Source: Alphaproteobacteria bacterium
Lineage (GTDB): Bacteria > Pseudomonadota > Alphaproteobacteria > UBA2966
Direction: 5' to 3'
DNA length: 64,000 nt
Assembly: GCA_018654745.1 (NCBI GenBank)
Contig: JABILA010000088.1
Coordinates: 62,001 to 126,000, forward strand
This document shows positions 9,295-18,884 of this stretch, piece after piece. A program made the translations under genes and the position numbers. Every line of letters starts with the position of its first letter. The first letter of the stretch is position 1. The notes under the pieces were generated by a model, which saw only the letters and a list, made by a program, of their open reading frames with translations, was not told where the DNA came from and ran no database searches.

Positions 9295-10367
9295 CCGGTG
9301 ATCACGATGCCCTGATTTCACCGCTGCCTGGACATTCTTCAAACGGGCGACTTGAGCGTGTTTTGCGGCGGGGTGAATTTGCTGTCACGGCGGAATTGAA
9401 CCCGCCGGATTCCGCTGACCCGTCGGAGGTTTTTGAACGCGCTGCCGTTTTTGACGGCTGGGTAGACGGCATCAACGCGACAGATGGCAGTGGCGCCAAT
9501 TGCCATATGTCCAGCGTTGGTGTGAGTGGATTGCTGACCCGTGTCGGTTATGCGCCTGTCATGCAAATTTCCTGTCGTGATCACAATCGCATTGCTATCC
9601 AGGGCAACGTGCTGGGGGCCGCTGCCATGGGCGTTTGCAATCTGTTGTGCCTTTCAGGTGACGGTGTGCAAAACGGCGATCAACCCGAGGCCAAACCTGT
9701 TTTTGATCTTGATTCAATGTCGCTGCTGCAGATGGTCCGGACCATGCGTGACGAATCCCGGTTTTTGTCTGGTCGCAAGATCACCTCACCACCGCAGCTT
9801 TTTCTGGGTGCCGCGATAAATCCCTTTGCGCCCCCGCACGATTTTCGCCCCCATCGCCTGGCCAAGAAAATCGAAGCTGGTGCGCAATTTGTACAATCAC
9901 AATATTGCTTCGATATTCCCATGCTTGAGACCTATATGGCCCGTGTACGCGAACTGGGTTTACATGAGAAATGTTTCATCATGATAGGTGTGGGCCCTCT
10001 TGCCTCGGCCAGAGCTGCCAAATGGATGCGAACGAACGTCCCCGGTGTACATATTCCTGATAGCGTTATCCAGCGCCTGGAGGGTGCAACCAACCAGCGT
10101 CAGGAAGGTGCGGAAATTTGCGTCGACCTGATCCAGCAGATCAGTGAAATCAAGGGAATTTCCGGCGTTCACATGATGGCCTACCGCCAGGAAGAACAGG
10201 TTGCCGACATTGTCCATCGGTCCAACATTCTGCGGGGACGCCGACCATGGAAACGTGAAGAAGGTCCAACTTCCGCAGCAGCAGACGAAATGACAGCGGA
10301 AATTGGAGAAAAAGTGGAGTTGGCCGATGCGGTTGCTGCCGCCTCGGGAGACAGTCAGGTCGCATAG
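9291..10367 (+). CDS. metF: methylenetetrahydrofolate reductase
   Basis: A 358-residue flavoprotein of the MetF family. It has the N-terminal GEFAVTAELNPPDSADP strand (the catalytic Glu region), a TDGSGANCHMSS segment, the LLCLSGDGV strand that binds FAD, and the QFVQSQYCFDI strand near the C-terminal half of the barrel. It interconverts methylene-THF and methyl-THF. In this operon, downstream of demethylases, the reverse (oxidative) direction is likely: methyl-THF formed by the methyltransferase would be oxidised for energy. The start at 9291 overlaps the stop of the Cys-rich module by 4 bases, so the two are probably one complex. Confidence 0.88.
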   Translation: MTGDHDALISPLPGHSSNGRLERVLRRGEFAVTAELNPPDSADPSEVFERAAVFDGWVDGINATDGSGANCHMSSVGVSGLLTRVGYAPVMQISCRDHNRIAIQGNVLGAAAMGVCNLLCLSGDGVQNGDQPEAKPVFDLDSMSLLQMVRTMRDESRFLSGRKITSPPQLFLGAAINPFAPPHDFRPHRLAKKIEAGAQFVQSQYCFDIPMLETYMARVRELGLHEKCFIMIGVGPLASARAAKWMRTNVPGVHIPDSVIQRLEGATNQRQEGAEICVDLIQQISEIKGISGVHMMAYRQEEQVADIVHRSNILRGRRPWKREEGPTSAAADEMTAEIGEKVELADAVAAASGDSQVA

Positions 10368-10430
10368 GGAACAGTTGCAGCGAGATCATCGCCATAGAAC
10401 AGCTTTTGAAAGTTATTTTGGAATTTCAGT

Positions 10431-11336
10431 ATGACACATACCATTCTCAGTTCAGCTAACCGCGAAGTCATCATTGGTTTTGACCAGCCCTTTGTCCCGA
10501 TCGGCGAGCGCATTAATCCAACCGGTCGCAAGTTGCTGGCCGCTGAAATGAAGGCAGGCGATTACAGCCGGGTCGAAGCAGATACCCTGGCGCAAGTGGC
10601 CGCCGGGGCCCGCATGCTGGACGTTAATGCAGGCATTCCCCTGGCCGACGAGCCCAAAATCCTGGCCGAAACAATTCAGCTGGTTCAATCCCTGACCGAT
10701 CTGCCGCTGAGTATTGATTCGTCCATTGTTGCGGCGTTGGAGGCCGGATTGTCGGTTTATCAAGGCAAGGCTTTGGTCAATTCGGTTACCGGCGAAGATG
10801 AAGTTCTGGAAGTCGTCCTGCCACTGGTGAAAAAATATGATGCTGCAGTTGTCGCCATATCCAATGACGAAACCGGGATTTCCGAAGATCCGAATGAACG
10901 TTTTGCTGTCGCCAAAAAGATTGTCGAACGCGCCCAGGATTTTGGCATCTCACCGGCTGATGTTGTTGTCGACCCGTTGGTTATGCCGGCCGGTGCCCTT
11001 CCAGGTGCAGGTCGCCAGGCCCTGGAGATTATCCGACGCTTGCGTGAAGAGCTGAAGGTCAACACCACCTGCGGCGCTTCCAATATCAGTTTTGGACTGC
11101 CCAATCGCCACGGCATGAACGCCGCATTCCTTTCCATGGCAATGGGTGCGGGCATGACATCGGCAATTATGAACCCGTTGCACGAGCCGGAAATGAGTGC
11201 CGTCATGGGTGGCGACATCATGCTGGGGCACGATGAAAACTGCCGTACCTGGATCAATCGTTTTCGCGATCCACCAGCCGAAGGTGAAGAGGGTGCAGGT
11301 CGTCGCGGCGGTAGCCGTCGACGCAGACGGGCATAA
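10431..11336 (+). CDS. methyltetrahydrofolate:corrinoid protein methyltransferase
   Basis: A 301-residue pterin-binding TIM barrel of the AcsE/MtgA/MetH-pterin family. Visible are VPIGERINPTG near residue 22, the MLDVNAG strand, LSIDSS, the NSVTGE and VVAISNDE strands, and CGASNISFGLPNR close to the C-terminal end of the barrel, all normal for pterin sites. It moves the methyl group between the corrinoid protein and THF, here probably onto THF. The last dozen residues form an unusual Gly/Arg tail (GRRGGSRRRRRA) absent from typical family members. It lies 11 bases before the reactivator gene. Confidence 0.9.
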   Translation: MTHTILSSANREVIIGFDQPFVPIGERINPTGRKLLAAEMKAGDYSRVEADTLAQVAAGARMLDVNAGIPLADEPKILAETIQLVQSLTDLPLSIDSSIVAALEAGLSVYQGKALVNSVTGEDEVLEVVLPLVKKYDAAVVAISNDETGISEDPNERFAVAKKIVERAQDFGISPADVVVDPLVMPAGALPGAGRQALEIIRRLREELKVNTTCGASNISFGLPNRHGMNAAFLSMAMGAGMTSAIMNPLHEPEMSAVMGGDIMLGHDENCRTWINRFRDPPAEGEEGAGRRGGSRRRRRA

Positions 11337-11347
11337 GCCTGAAGCAC

Positions 11348-13294
11348 GTGACTGATAAGGAATACATCGTCGTCTTCACGCCGTCCGGACGGCGAGGGAA
11401 TTTTGGCGATGGAACAACCATACTGCAGGCCGCCCGAAAACTGGGTGTCGATCTGGATTCAATTTGTGGCGGCCGTGGTATTTGCGGGCGCTGCCAGATC
11501 GCATCGGAATCAAACAAGCTGTCGGGTCTCACGACTACTGAACGAGAATATGCCAAACGCAAGGGACTAACGCCAGGGCACAGGCTAGGATGTGCCGCGA
11601 CTATCCACGGCGACACCATTATCGACGTGCCACCGGAAAGCCAGGTGCATCGCCCTGTCGTTCGCAAGTCCCTGGATGAACGCCCGATCACAGTAGACCC
11701 CGTTGTCCGGCTTTGTTATCTGGAGCTTGTCAGCAGTGACCTTGGGGACGCCACCAGCGAAGCGACCCGGGTATGTGATCAGCTGGCCAGCGACTGGCAA
11801 ATCGAGCATGCACACTGGGACCTGGCGGCCGTGCAGGAATTGCAAGCCAGCCTGGCCGAGGGTGACCGAAAGATCACTGTTGCTGTCCATGGTGCCAACG
11901 ATACGAACCGGATCATATCGGTCTGGCCTGGGTTTCATGATCAGGCGCTGGGGTTGGCTGTTGATATAGGCTCAACAACACTGGCGCTCTATTTGTGTGA
12001 TTTGTCTGATGGCTCAATCGTGGCTTCCACCGGTGCCATGAACCCGCAAATCCGGTTTGGCGAAGATGTCATGAGCCGTGCCTCCTACGCCATGATGAAT
12101 GCGGACGGCGCAGAAGCCATGACCGATGCCGTGCGCAGCGAGATCGACAAGTTGACCGGCGTCGTTCTGGAAGACCTGTCGGCACAACGTGAAGACATTC
12201 TGGACATCGTGCTGGTTGGAAATCCGGTTATGCATCATTTGTTGCTGGGCCTGGACCCGGCACCGCTGGGTGCCGCCCCTTTTTCCCTTGCGGTCGATGA
12301 AGCCGTAAACCTGCAAGCATCAGCACTGGATTTTCACCTGGGCGCAGGTGCCCGGGGATATGTTTTGCCCTGTATCGCCGGGCATGTCGGTGCAGACACG
12401 GCAGCGGTGATATTGGCGGAGCAACCACACAAATCTGAACAACCTGTTTTGATTGTCGATATCGGCACAAACGCCGAAATCGTGTTGGGTAATCAATCCG
12501 GCTTGCTCGCCGCTTCATCCCCCACAGGCCCCGCTTTCGAAGGTGCCCAGATCAGTGCAGGTCAACGTGCAGCCCCCGGCGCCATAGAGCGTGTGCGCAT
12601 AGACCCGCAAACGCTGGAGCCAAAAGTAAAAGTCATTGGCTGCGATTTGTGGTCAAACGATCCGGCATTTGATGTGCCCGTAACCGGCCTGTGCGGATCG
12701 GGTATCATTGAAGTCATTGGCGAAATGGTCCTGAGCCGCCTGGTGACAGCGGACGGCATCATCGACGGTGAAATGGCAACCCGGACCGATCGAATAGAAG
12801 CCAGTGATCGTACTTTCAGCTACACACTTTGGGATGGGGCGGCAAAGATCAGCATCACTCAGGATGATATTCGTGCCATACAGCTTGCCAAGGGAGCCCT
12901 GACAGCGGGCTGGCGATTGTTGATGGACAAGGCCGGACTTCAAACCGTTTCACGGACTGTTCTATCCGGAGCATTTGGTGCCCACATCGATCCCTTGTAT
13001 GCGATGATCCTTGGCATGGTGCCGGACGGGCCGGTTGAGACTGTAACGGCGTCCGGAAATGCTGCCGGAACCGGGGCCAGACTGGCGTTGGTCAATGCCG
13101 CGAGCCGCCGTGAAATTGAACAGGTCGTGCGCGATGTTGAAAAAGTTGAAACAGCGACCGAGCCCGGCTTTCAGGAACATTTTGTCGACGCCATGGCTTT
13201 CCCCAACAAGGCCGACCCATACACGCATTTAAGGTCGTTGGTTGATCTACCGGACGCAACTGTTGAAACACGAAAGCGTCGGAGGCGACGTTAA
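11348..13294 (+). CDS. ASKHA-domain corrinoid reductive activator (RamA/RACo-like)
   Basis: A 648-residue ATP-dependent reactivator that reduces accidentally oxidised Co(II) corrinoid back to Co(I). The N-terminal ferredoxin domain has a plant-type [2Fe-2S] signature: Cys40, Cys46, Cys49 and Cys82. A linker of about 110 residues follows, then two ASKHA/DUF4445 segments (from about residue 200) with the phosphate-binding DIGSTTLALYL and DIGTNAEIVL motifs. It matches the RACo architecture in acetogens and methylotrophs. Its C-terminus ends in a run of basic residues (KRRRRR). It closes the operon, 7 bases from the convergent regulator gene. Confidence 0.9.
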   Translation: MTDKEYIVVFTPSGRRGNFGDGTTILQAARKLGVDLDSICGGRGICGRCQIASESNKLSGLTTTEREYAKRKGLTPGHRLGCAATIHGDTIIDVPPESQVHRPVVRKSLDERPITVDPVVRLCYLELVSSDLGDATSEATRVCDQLASDWQIEHAHWDLAAVQELQASLAEGDRKITVAVHGANDTNRIISVWPGFHDQALGLAVDIGSTTLALYLCDLSDGSIVASTGAMNPQIRFGEDVMSRASYAMMNADGAEAMTDAVRSEIDKLTGVVLEDLSAQREDILDIVLVGNPVMHHLLLGLDPAPLGAAPFSLAVDEAVNLQASALDFHLGAGARGYVLPCIAGHVGADTAAVILAEQPHKSEQPVLIVDIGTNAEIVLGNQSGLLAASSPTGPAFEGAQISAGQRAAPGAIERVRIDPQTLEPKVKVIGCDLWSNDPAFDVPVTGLCGSGIIEVIGEMVLSRLVTADGIIDGEMATRTDRIEASDRTFSYTLWDGAAKISITQDDIRAIQLAKGALTAGWRLLMDKAGLQTVSRTVLSGAFGAHIDPLYAMILGMVPDGPVETVTASGNAAGTGARLALVNAASRREIEQVVRDVEKVETATEPGFQEHFVDAMAFPNKADPYTHLRSLVDLPDATVETRKRRRRR

Positions 13295-13301
13295 GGGGTT
13301 T

Positions 13302-14294
13302 TCAAACCCTGGCCATGCGTTCTTCGCTGGGGGTGCGGTCAAAATATTCACGATAACATTTTGAAAAATGCGAGGCGGAAACAAAACCGCAGGCCAACGC
13401 TACTGTCAGCACCGGCATACTTGTCTGCGACAACAGAAACCGTGCACGCTCCAATCTCAGGCCCAGATAGTACCGGGTGGGAGGACGTTTGAGATATTTG
13501 TGAAACAGCCGTTCCAGCTGGCGCGTTGAGAGGCCAACGTCTTTCGCAAGATCAGCGCAACTCATGGGGCTTTCAAGATTGTTTTCCATAATCTCGATCA
13601 CCGACAGCAGCTTCGGATTGCTGATACCCAGTCGCACTCGCAAATCCATGCGCTGGCCTTCGTGGCCATCCCGAATTCGATGATGCATGACCATGTCGGC
13701 AACAAGGACTGAAACACCGTAGCCACACTGATCGGCAATAATCGTCAGCATCATATCGAGGGCAGCGGTTCCCCCGGCACAAGTCAGACGGTTCCGGTCT
13801 ATCTCGAACAGCTCGGATGTAATGTCGATATCGGGAAATTCTTCCTGAAAGCCGGACAGGTTTTCCCAGTGAATTGTACATCTGCAATTGTCCAGCAAAC
13901 CTGCCTTCGCCAACAGATAGGGTGCCGTGCAAATCCCGCCCATGGTTGCCCCGTGGGCCGCCAGTCGGCGCAACTTATCCAGCATGGCACGATCCGCAAA
14001 ACGCTGGACTTCCACTCCTCCACAGACAAGAACCATCGGTGCTTTTTGCAGTTCAGCGATACTGCCATCAACTTCGACAACGATGCCGTTGGATGCTTTG
14101 ACCGATTGTCCATCCGGTGAATAACATCGCCAACCATAAATTGGCTGGGCACTGACACGATTGGCAAGGCGAAGGGTTTCGACCGCCGAAGAAAAGGCAA
14201 TCATTGAAAAATCCGGAACGAGAATGAAGGCGATGCGGTGATCAGCTTCGAGGCCCGCGCCCTTTTCGAATTTTGCTGGTGCATTCAAGACCAT
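13302..14294 (-). CDS. GlxA-family AraC-type regulator (GbdR/CdhR-like)
   Basis: A 330-residue transcription factor with an N-terminal DJ-1/PfpI-like domain (about 20-185, with GGVEVQ and the GICTAPYLLAKAG elbow) and a C-terminal AraC double helix-turn-helix (about 230-325, ending with FSKCYREYFDRTPSEER). This layout is that of GbdR and CdhR, which sense glycine betaine/dimethylglycine and carnitine in Pseudomonas. Standing directly beside the demethylation operon, it is the obvious candidate activator of the genes from 2820 to 13294. The ligand cannot be deduced from sequence. Confidence 0.88.
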   Translation of the reverse strand: MVLNAPAKFEKGAGLEADHRIAFILVPDFSMIAFSSAVETLRLANRVSAQPIYGWRCYSPDGQSVKASNGIVVEVDGSIAELQKAPMVLVCGGVEVQRFADRAMLDKLRRLAAHGATMGGICTAPYLLAKAGLLDNCRCTIHWENLSGFQEEFPDIDITSELFEIDRNRLTCAGGTAALDMMLTIIADQCGYGVSVLVADMVMHHRIRDGHEGQRMDLRVRLGISNPKLLSVIEIMENNLESPMSCADLAKDVGLSTRQLERLFHKYLKRPPTRYYLGLRLERARFLLSQTSMPVLTVALACGFVSASHFSKCYREYFDRTPSEERMARV

Positions 14295-14396
14295 GGTGCC
14301 ACATCCTCAGGCGATTATGTCGGCGAGATTGCCTGAAAATCACCCCGAGAGATAGAGGAAAATAGTCATTTAATAACCGCTGCCTGAGAGGCAATA

Positions 14397-15164
14397 TTAG
14401 CGGTTGTTAAAGATCCTGACATCTTCCAGCGCGGCATCTCGCAGGAAGCCAACATCAACCCCGCCCGTCAGCACAATAAACCCGTCTTCAATCAGCTCAA
14501 TTCCCGATCTATCCGGGCGCGGTATTGTCCCCAGGGGTTTGCCCACAGACGCAACGGATTCAACGCATCGATTGATTTGATCAACGACTTCCTGGCGTCC
14601 GGTTTGTGCCAACAGGCCCATATTCCCGGAAAGATCGGCCGCCCCTATGAATATCAGATCAACACCGTCAACGGCAGCGATTTCGGCCGCATTGTCGACG
14701 CCTTGAACTGATTCTATTTGCAAGGCGATGAACAACTCATCTGCGGCTTGATCAGCATAATTTTCATCAATGCCGTAGCCGGAAGCCCGGACACCGCGTG
14801 CAGCGTACCCACGAACCCCCAATGGCGGGTAACGGCAGGCGGAAACTATTGCCCGGGCCTGATCCGCCGTTTCCACCATCGGCACCATCAAGGTCTGGGC
14901 ACCGATATCAAGGGCGCGTTTCAGAAAATCGGGATCGTGTCCGGGGACCCGAACCATTGCGGTGGTTTCAAACGGGGCCAGCGCACGCAACATATTTGTG
15001 GCGTCTTTCAAGTCAGCCATGCCGTGTTCAAGGTCGATAATGGCGAAGTCATACCCGGCGTGGCCAGCGATCTCCGCAATTGCCGGATCAGTCAGGGCAA
15101 TCCACATGCCGAGAGATGGTTCATTTTGCCTGACACGTTGTTTCAGATTATTTTTTTTGAACAT
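14397..15164 (-). CDS. HpcH/HpaI-family aldolase
   Basis: A 255-residue class II aldolase of the HpcH/HpaI/citrate lyase-beta superfamily, which cleaves or forms 2-oxo-acid aldols (for example 4-hydroxy-2-oxoheptanedioate to pyruvate plus semialdehyde). Seen are the IDLEHGMAD strand with its Glu-His pair, the QIESVQGVDNAAEIAAV strand holding the metal-binding Glu, and DLIFIGAADLSGNMG with the metal-binding Asp. ATG 15164 is used; the frame extends only one TTG further. It lies upstream of the GlxA-type regulator with 102 bases between and may or may not share its transcript. Confidence 0.87.
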   Translation of the reverse strand: MFKKNNLKQRVRQNEPSLGMWIALTDPAIAEIAGHAGYDFAIIDLEHGMADLKDATNMLRALAPFETTAMVRVPGHDPDFLKRALDIGAQTLMVPMVETADQARAIVSACRYPPLGVRGYAARGVRASGYGIDENYADQAADELFIALQIESVQGVDNAAEIAAVDGVDLIFIGAADLSGNMGLLAQTGRQEVVDQINRCVESVASVGKPLGTIPRPDRSGIELIEDGFIVLTGGVDVGFLRDAALEDVRIFNNR

Positions 15165-15341
15165 CAAGACATTTCCATATCAGAGGAGCGGTTGTTGGAG
15201 GTGTCACGAAGCATGCGACACATATTCATAGCCCTGTCTGACACCGGAATACAGCCTCGATCAGGACGGAACTTGCATCGGCTCGCACGGCCCTATAAAG
15301 AATGACAATAATTCCACGGAATGTATGCAATTGGGGCAATT

Positions 15342-15878
15342 ATGGATATCACCAAAATTTCGATTGGCGAAAACCCGCCATGGGACGTAAATGTCATTAT
15401 TGAAGTCCCCCTGGGCGGCGTACCTGTAAAGTACGAGCTCGACAAGGCATCCGGTGCCATGTTTGTGGATCGCTTTTTGCACACGTCGATGCACTATCCT
15501 GCCAACTACGGTTTTATCCCGCATACCCTATCTGATGACGGCGATCCGATTGATGTGCTGGTTGTGGGGCCGGTGCCGGTTATTCCCGGTGCCGTCATGC
15601 GCTCCCGCCCTATCGGTGCCATGATGATGGAAGATGAAAAAGGCCTGGATGAAAAAATCATCGCCGTGCCCATGGACGCCTTGCATCCATTTCATTCAGA
15701 CACGACTTCCTATCGTCAGTTGCCGGAAATCCTGATTGATCAGATAGCTCACTTCTTTACCCATTACAAAGATCTGGAGCGTGGCAAATGGGGCAAGGTT
15801 GAACGCTGGGCGGAGGCGGAAGAATCAACTGAACTGATCCGGGCCTCCATCGAGCGGGCAATTGCCGCCGAAAAGTAA
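15342..15878 (+). CDS. ppa: inorganic pyrophosphatase (family I)
   Basis: A 178-residue soluble pyrophosphatase, the normal length for bacterial family I enzymes. The signature DGDPIDVL with its three metal-binding Asp residues is present, as are the KYELDKASG and NYGFIPHTL segments. It hydrolyses PPi in the cytosol and so pulls biosynthetic reactions forward. ATG 15342 has GGGG at 15333-15336 at good spacing; the alternative ATG at 15321 has no suitable site. It diverges from the aldolase gene, and one base separates its stop from the next start. Confidence 0.95.
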   Translation: MDITKISIGENPPWDVNVIIEVPLGGVPVKYELDKASGAMFVDRFLHTSMHYPANYGFIPHTLSDDGDPIDVLVVGPVPVIPGAVMRSRPIGAMMMEDEKGLDEKIIAVPMDALHPFHSDTTSYRQLPEILIDQIAHFFTHYKDLERGKWGKVERWAEAEESTELIRASIERAIAAEK

Positions 15879-15879
15879 C

Positions 15880-16752
15880 ATGGCATCCGCCTCGGACAAT
15901 CCTCCTGACGACGCGGCAGTACGCCGTGCGGCAACAACGGTAATCTGTTACCCCGTCGACCGGTTTCCACAGCCCGACACAGCATTCTATGAAGCTGTGC
16001 GGCAGGATATGAAAATGGTTGACGAGGTGACGGTTCCACCAAGAGATGCCCGAACTTTCAATGTTCCGGCAGGTCATATTTTTCGTATTGTCAGTGTTGA
16101 GGGATCTCAAGTTGGCGATTTGAATCTCTGGAATGCAGACGATATAACCGAGAAATTTTTCAGCGGCAAAACCCGGCAGCTCCACGCAACACATCTCACG
16201 ACCGGCGACCGACTGTGGAGCAACTTGCCCAATCTACGTCCCCTCGCGACAATCACACACGATACCCTTGCCTGGTACGGTTGGGACGAAGATGGCGCCG
16301 GTGTGCACGACGTGATTGGGACCCGGTGCGATCCCTATACCAATCACCTACTGACCGGTGACGACTATCATCATTGCTGTCATTCAAATTTGACGCGGGC
16401 ACTGGCAGAAGCGCAAGGGATATCACTGCAGGAAGCCGAACCGCATATTCATGATGTCATGAACGTTTTCATGTGCACCGGTTTTACCAGGGACACACAC
16501 CAGTATTTCATGAAGGCCAGCCCAGTGCGTCCCGATGATTACATTGAATATTTCGCCGAAATCAACTTGTTAGGCGCTCTCTCCACCTGTCCGGGCGGGG
16601 ATTGCGGAGCCAGTCATTCTGACGACGCTGCCCAGTGCTTTCCCTTGAAAGTCGAAATCTGGAAGCCGTCAAAGGAAGCTTTAAATAACTGGCAGCCCGC
16701 AAAGTCCAGCGGCTATCGGGGCAATCATGGTGTTTCAACCGCTAATGATTAA
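15880..16752 (+). CDS. DUF1989 / urea carboxylase-associated-type protein
   Basis: A 290-residue protein of the DUF1989 family, related to the urea-amidolyase-associated proteins UAAP1/UAAP2. Family features are the FNVPAGHIFRIVSVEGSQVGD strand, HATHLTTGDRLWSN, and a Cys/His-rich patch (GTRCDPY, YHHCCHSN) that looks metal-binding. Some relatives sit with guanidine or urea carboxylase genes, but none are here. It begins one base after ppa and overlaps the last 11 bases of the convergent molybdopterin enzyme gene. The function is unresolved. Confidence 0.75.
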   Translation: MASASDNPPDDAAVRRAATTVICYPVDRFPQPDTAFYEAVRQDMKMVDEVTVPPRDARTFNVPAGHIFRIVSVEGSQVGDLNLWNADDITEKFFSGKTRQLHATHLTTGDRLWSNLPNLRPLATITHDTLAWYGWDEDGAGVHDVIGTRCDPYTNHLLTGDDYHHCCHSNLTRALAEAQGISLQEAEPHIHDVMNVFMCTGFTRDTHQYFMKASPVRPDDYIEYFAEINLLGALSTCPGGDCGASHSDDAAQCFPLKVEIWKPSKEALNNWQPAKSSGYRGNHGVSTAND

Positions 16753-18775
16753 GGGCTGACACGTCGACACGGGCATCATTGTAACAAGCCCCGTCAGCGA
16801 TATCTGACTTGCTTCCAGGTATAAGAGCCGAAACGGTCTGACCGGTATCGCTGGTTCGGAACCAGGCACCCTTGGGAGAGTAAAGTGTCCCCGCCGGTAC
16901 AGCATCGGTTATCACCAGTTCAAGATGAACTTCACCAAGGTCATTCCAGACACGAACACGCATACCATTCCCAAGGTTACGCACAGCAGCATCATCAGGA
17001 TGCATTTCCAGCGGCTGCAAGCCATCGCTCATGGAAAGGCCGCCGAAAGTCGCATTGATGCGTTTGTCCGACGACGGACTGATCAGATAAAGTGGATAGT
17101 CTGACGCCAGTGGTGAAAAGTCCGGCAACGCCTTCCCGTATTTTTCACCCAGCCGGTCAGATAAAATTTCAACTTTGCCAGAAGAAGTTTTCGGAAAGAC
17201 ATTAACGAAAGGCATGACGTCTTCACCGTTGATATCCATATAGATTGCCTGATCAAGGGGGATTTCACTTGGTGCAAAACCCTTTAACCTGGGATCATCA
17301 CCATCCAGTGCATCATCCATCAGTTGCTTGTCATTTGCCTTGAACAGATCATCGTCATATCCCAAACGCGCTGCCAGACGCCGGAAAATTTCGGTGTTTG
17401 GCAAACTTTCACCAACCGGTGGAATGACCGGATCTGCACGCTGCAAATATTGTTGACCATATGCCCCATATACGTCCGCAAATTCAAAATGCGTTGAAGC
17501 CGGCAAGATAATGTCGGCATAGGCCATGCTGTCAGTCATGACCACATCACACCCGACGATAAATACGTCTTCCCGCATCAGGGCGCGTTTCATCCGGTTT
17601 TGGTCTGGATGCACAGCAACCGGATTGTGATTGTAGATGAACAGGACCTTCAGCGGCGGTGCCATATTGTCGTCAAGCACATGGTCAGCAACGTCAATGA
17701 TATTAAGCTTACGGGTTCCCTGCGGAATAAGGTCTGTGCCTTGCAGACGTGCCGCAGTATCCGGGAAGGCTGCACCGGCTTTCATAATAAGGCCACCGCC
17801 GAGCACGCCAAATTTCCCGGCCAGTGCAGGCAGTACAGCTGCCGAGCGGATGGATGCCCCACCATTGCGGCTGCGCTCCATTCCGTTGGCCACCGACATA
17901 ACCGCCGGGGATAAATCACAATACATTCTGGCAAATGTACGGATGTCATCTGCTTCAAGACCACAGGTTTCAGCAGCCTGTTCAATCGTTACCCCGCGCG
18001 CCTTATTCATATAGGCATCAAAGCCATGCACCCACTGATCAACAAAGGCCTTGTCGATACCGCCGATACGTTCAAGTTCGGCAGCAACTGCCATTGCCAA
18101 AACGACATCACTGCCCGGTATCACTGCCAGGTGTAAATCGGCTTGTTCTGCAATCTTGATCCGCTTGGGATCAATGACCACCAGCTTTGCGCCATTTTTG
18201 CGCGCCTTTTTGATAATGGCGCTCAGGTGCAAGTTCGACACCGTGACATTGTTGCCCCAGATCACGATCAGTTTGGAATGTACTGCTTGCTCCAGAGGCG
18301 TGCCCGGCATACCGCCATACAAGCTGGCATAAGCCAGGCTTCGAACACCTGCACACAGGGGGCCGCGGTCCAGTTGTGATGCACCCATCTTGTTGAATAG
18401 TCTGGCATCCATGGAGGTCCCGGAAATCTTGCCATGGGGTCCGGCATAATTGAAGGGCAGCACTGCTTCGGGGCCATGCTCATCAATCACTGCGCTGATC
18501 CTTGTCGCAACTGTATCCAGTGCTTCGTCCCAGGAAATCTGTTCAAATTCCCCTGCGCCCCTTGCACCGACCCTCTTCAAGGGCACGGTCAGGCGATTGG
18601 GGCCGTGGACAAATTCCGGATATCCGCGGGAGACCTTGTTGCAAATAACGCCATCGGTCAAAGGGTTCACGTGCGAACCACGGACTTTGACGACCTGGTC
18701 ATTTTCGACGGTTACCAGCAAACTGCAGGTATCCGGGCAATCCATGGGGCAGACACTGGGGAGTTCAACAGACAT
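16742..18775 (-). CDS. molybdopterin-dependent oxidoreductase, DMSO reductase family
   Basis: A 677-residue catalytic subunit of the bis-MGD (DMSO reductase) superfamily. The N-terminal [4Fe-4S] motif CPMDCPDTC with a fourth Cys in GVICNKV is at about residues 8-43, and molybdopterin-binding segments such as VIWGNNVTVSN and the C-terminal molydopterin dinucleotide domain (NDLGEVHLE) follow. There is no Tat signal and no neighbouring Fe-S or membrane subunit, so it appears to be a cytosolic stand-alone enzyme. ATG 18775 is used because the longer frame would run across the divergent MocR gene and delay the Cys cluster. The substrate is unknown; assignment as nitrate reductase or formate dehydrogenase is not supported. 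Confidence 0.85.
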   Translation of the reverse strand: MSVELPSVCPMDCPDTCSLLVTVENDQVVKVRGSHVNPLTDGVICNKVSRGYPEFVHGPNRLTVPLKRVGARGAGEFEQISWDEALDTVATRISAVIDEHGPEAVLPFNYAGPHGKISGTSMDARLFNKMGASQLDRGPLCAGVRSLAYASLYGGMPGTPLEQAVHSKLIVIWGNNVTVSNLHLSAIIKKARKNGAKLVVIDPKRIKIAEQADLHLAVIPGSDVVLAMAVAAELERIGGIDKAFVDQWVHGFDAYMNKARGVTIEQAAETCGLEADDIRTFARMYCDLSPAVMSVANGMERSRNGGASIRSAAVLPALAGKFGVLGGGLIMKAGAAFPDTAARLQGTDLIPQGTRKLNIIDVADHVLDDNMAPPLKVLFIYNHNPVAVHPDQNRMKRALMREDVFIVGCDVVMTDSMAYADIILPASTHFEFADVYGAYGQQYLQRADPVIPPVGESLPNTEIFRRLAARLGYDDDLFKANDKQLMDDALDGDDPRLKGFAPSEIPLDQAIYMDINGEDVMPFVNVFPKTSSGKVEILSDRLGEKYGKALPDFSPLASDYPLYLISPSSDKRINATFGGLSMSDGLQPLEMHPDDAAVRNLGNGMRVRVWNDLGEVHLELVITDAVPAGTLYSPKGAWFRTSDTGQTVSALIPGSKSDIADGACYNDARVDVSALNH

Positions 18776-18884
18776 TTTCAGGCAGTCCTTCGGCAAAATA
18801 ATGTTGCTGGCATAATGCCTCGAATTGGTTTTCAATAAAGAGCCATTTTGCAATTTCTGATGGTACCAATTTAAAGGATGCGCA

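Noticed and set aside
10760-11347. 195-codon minus-strand open frame
   Set aside because: Antisense to the methyl-THF methyltransferase gene; Ser/Arg-rich shadow composition.
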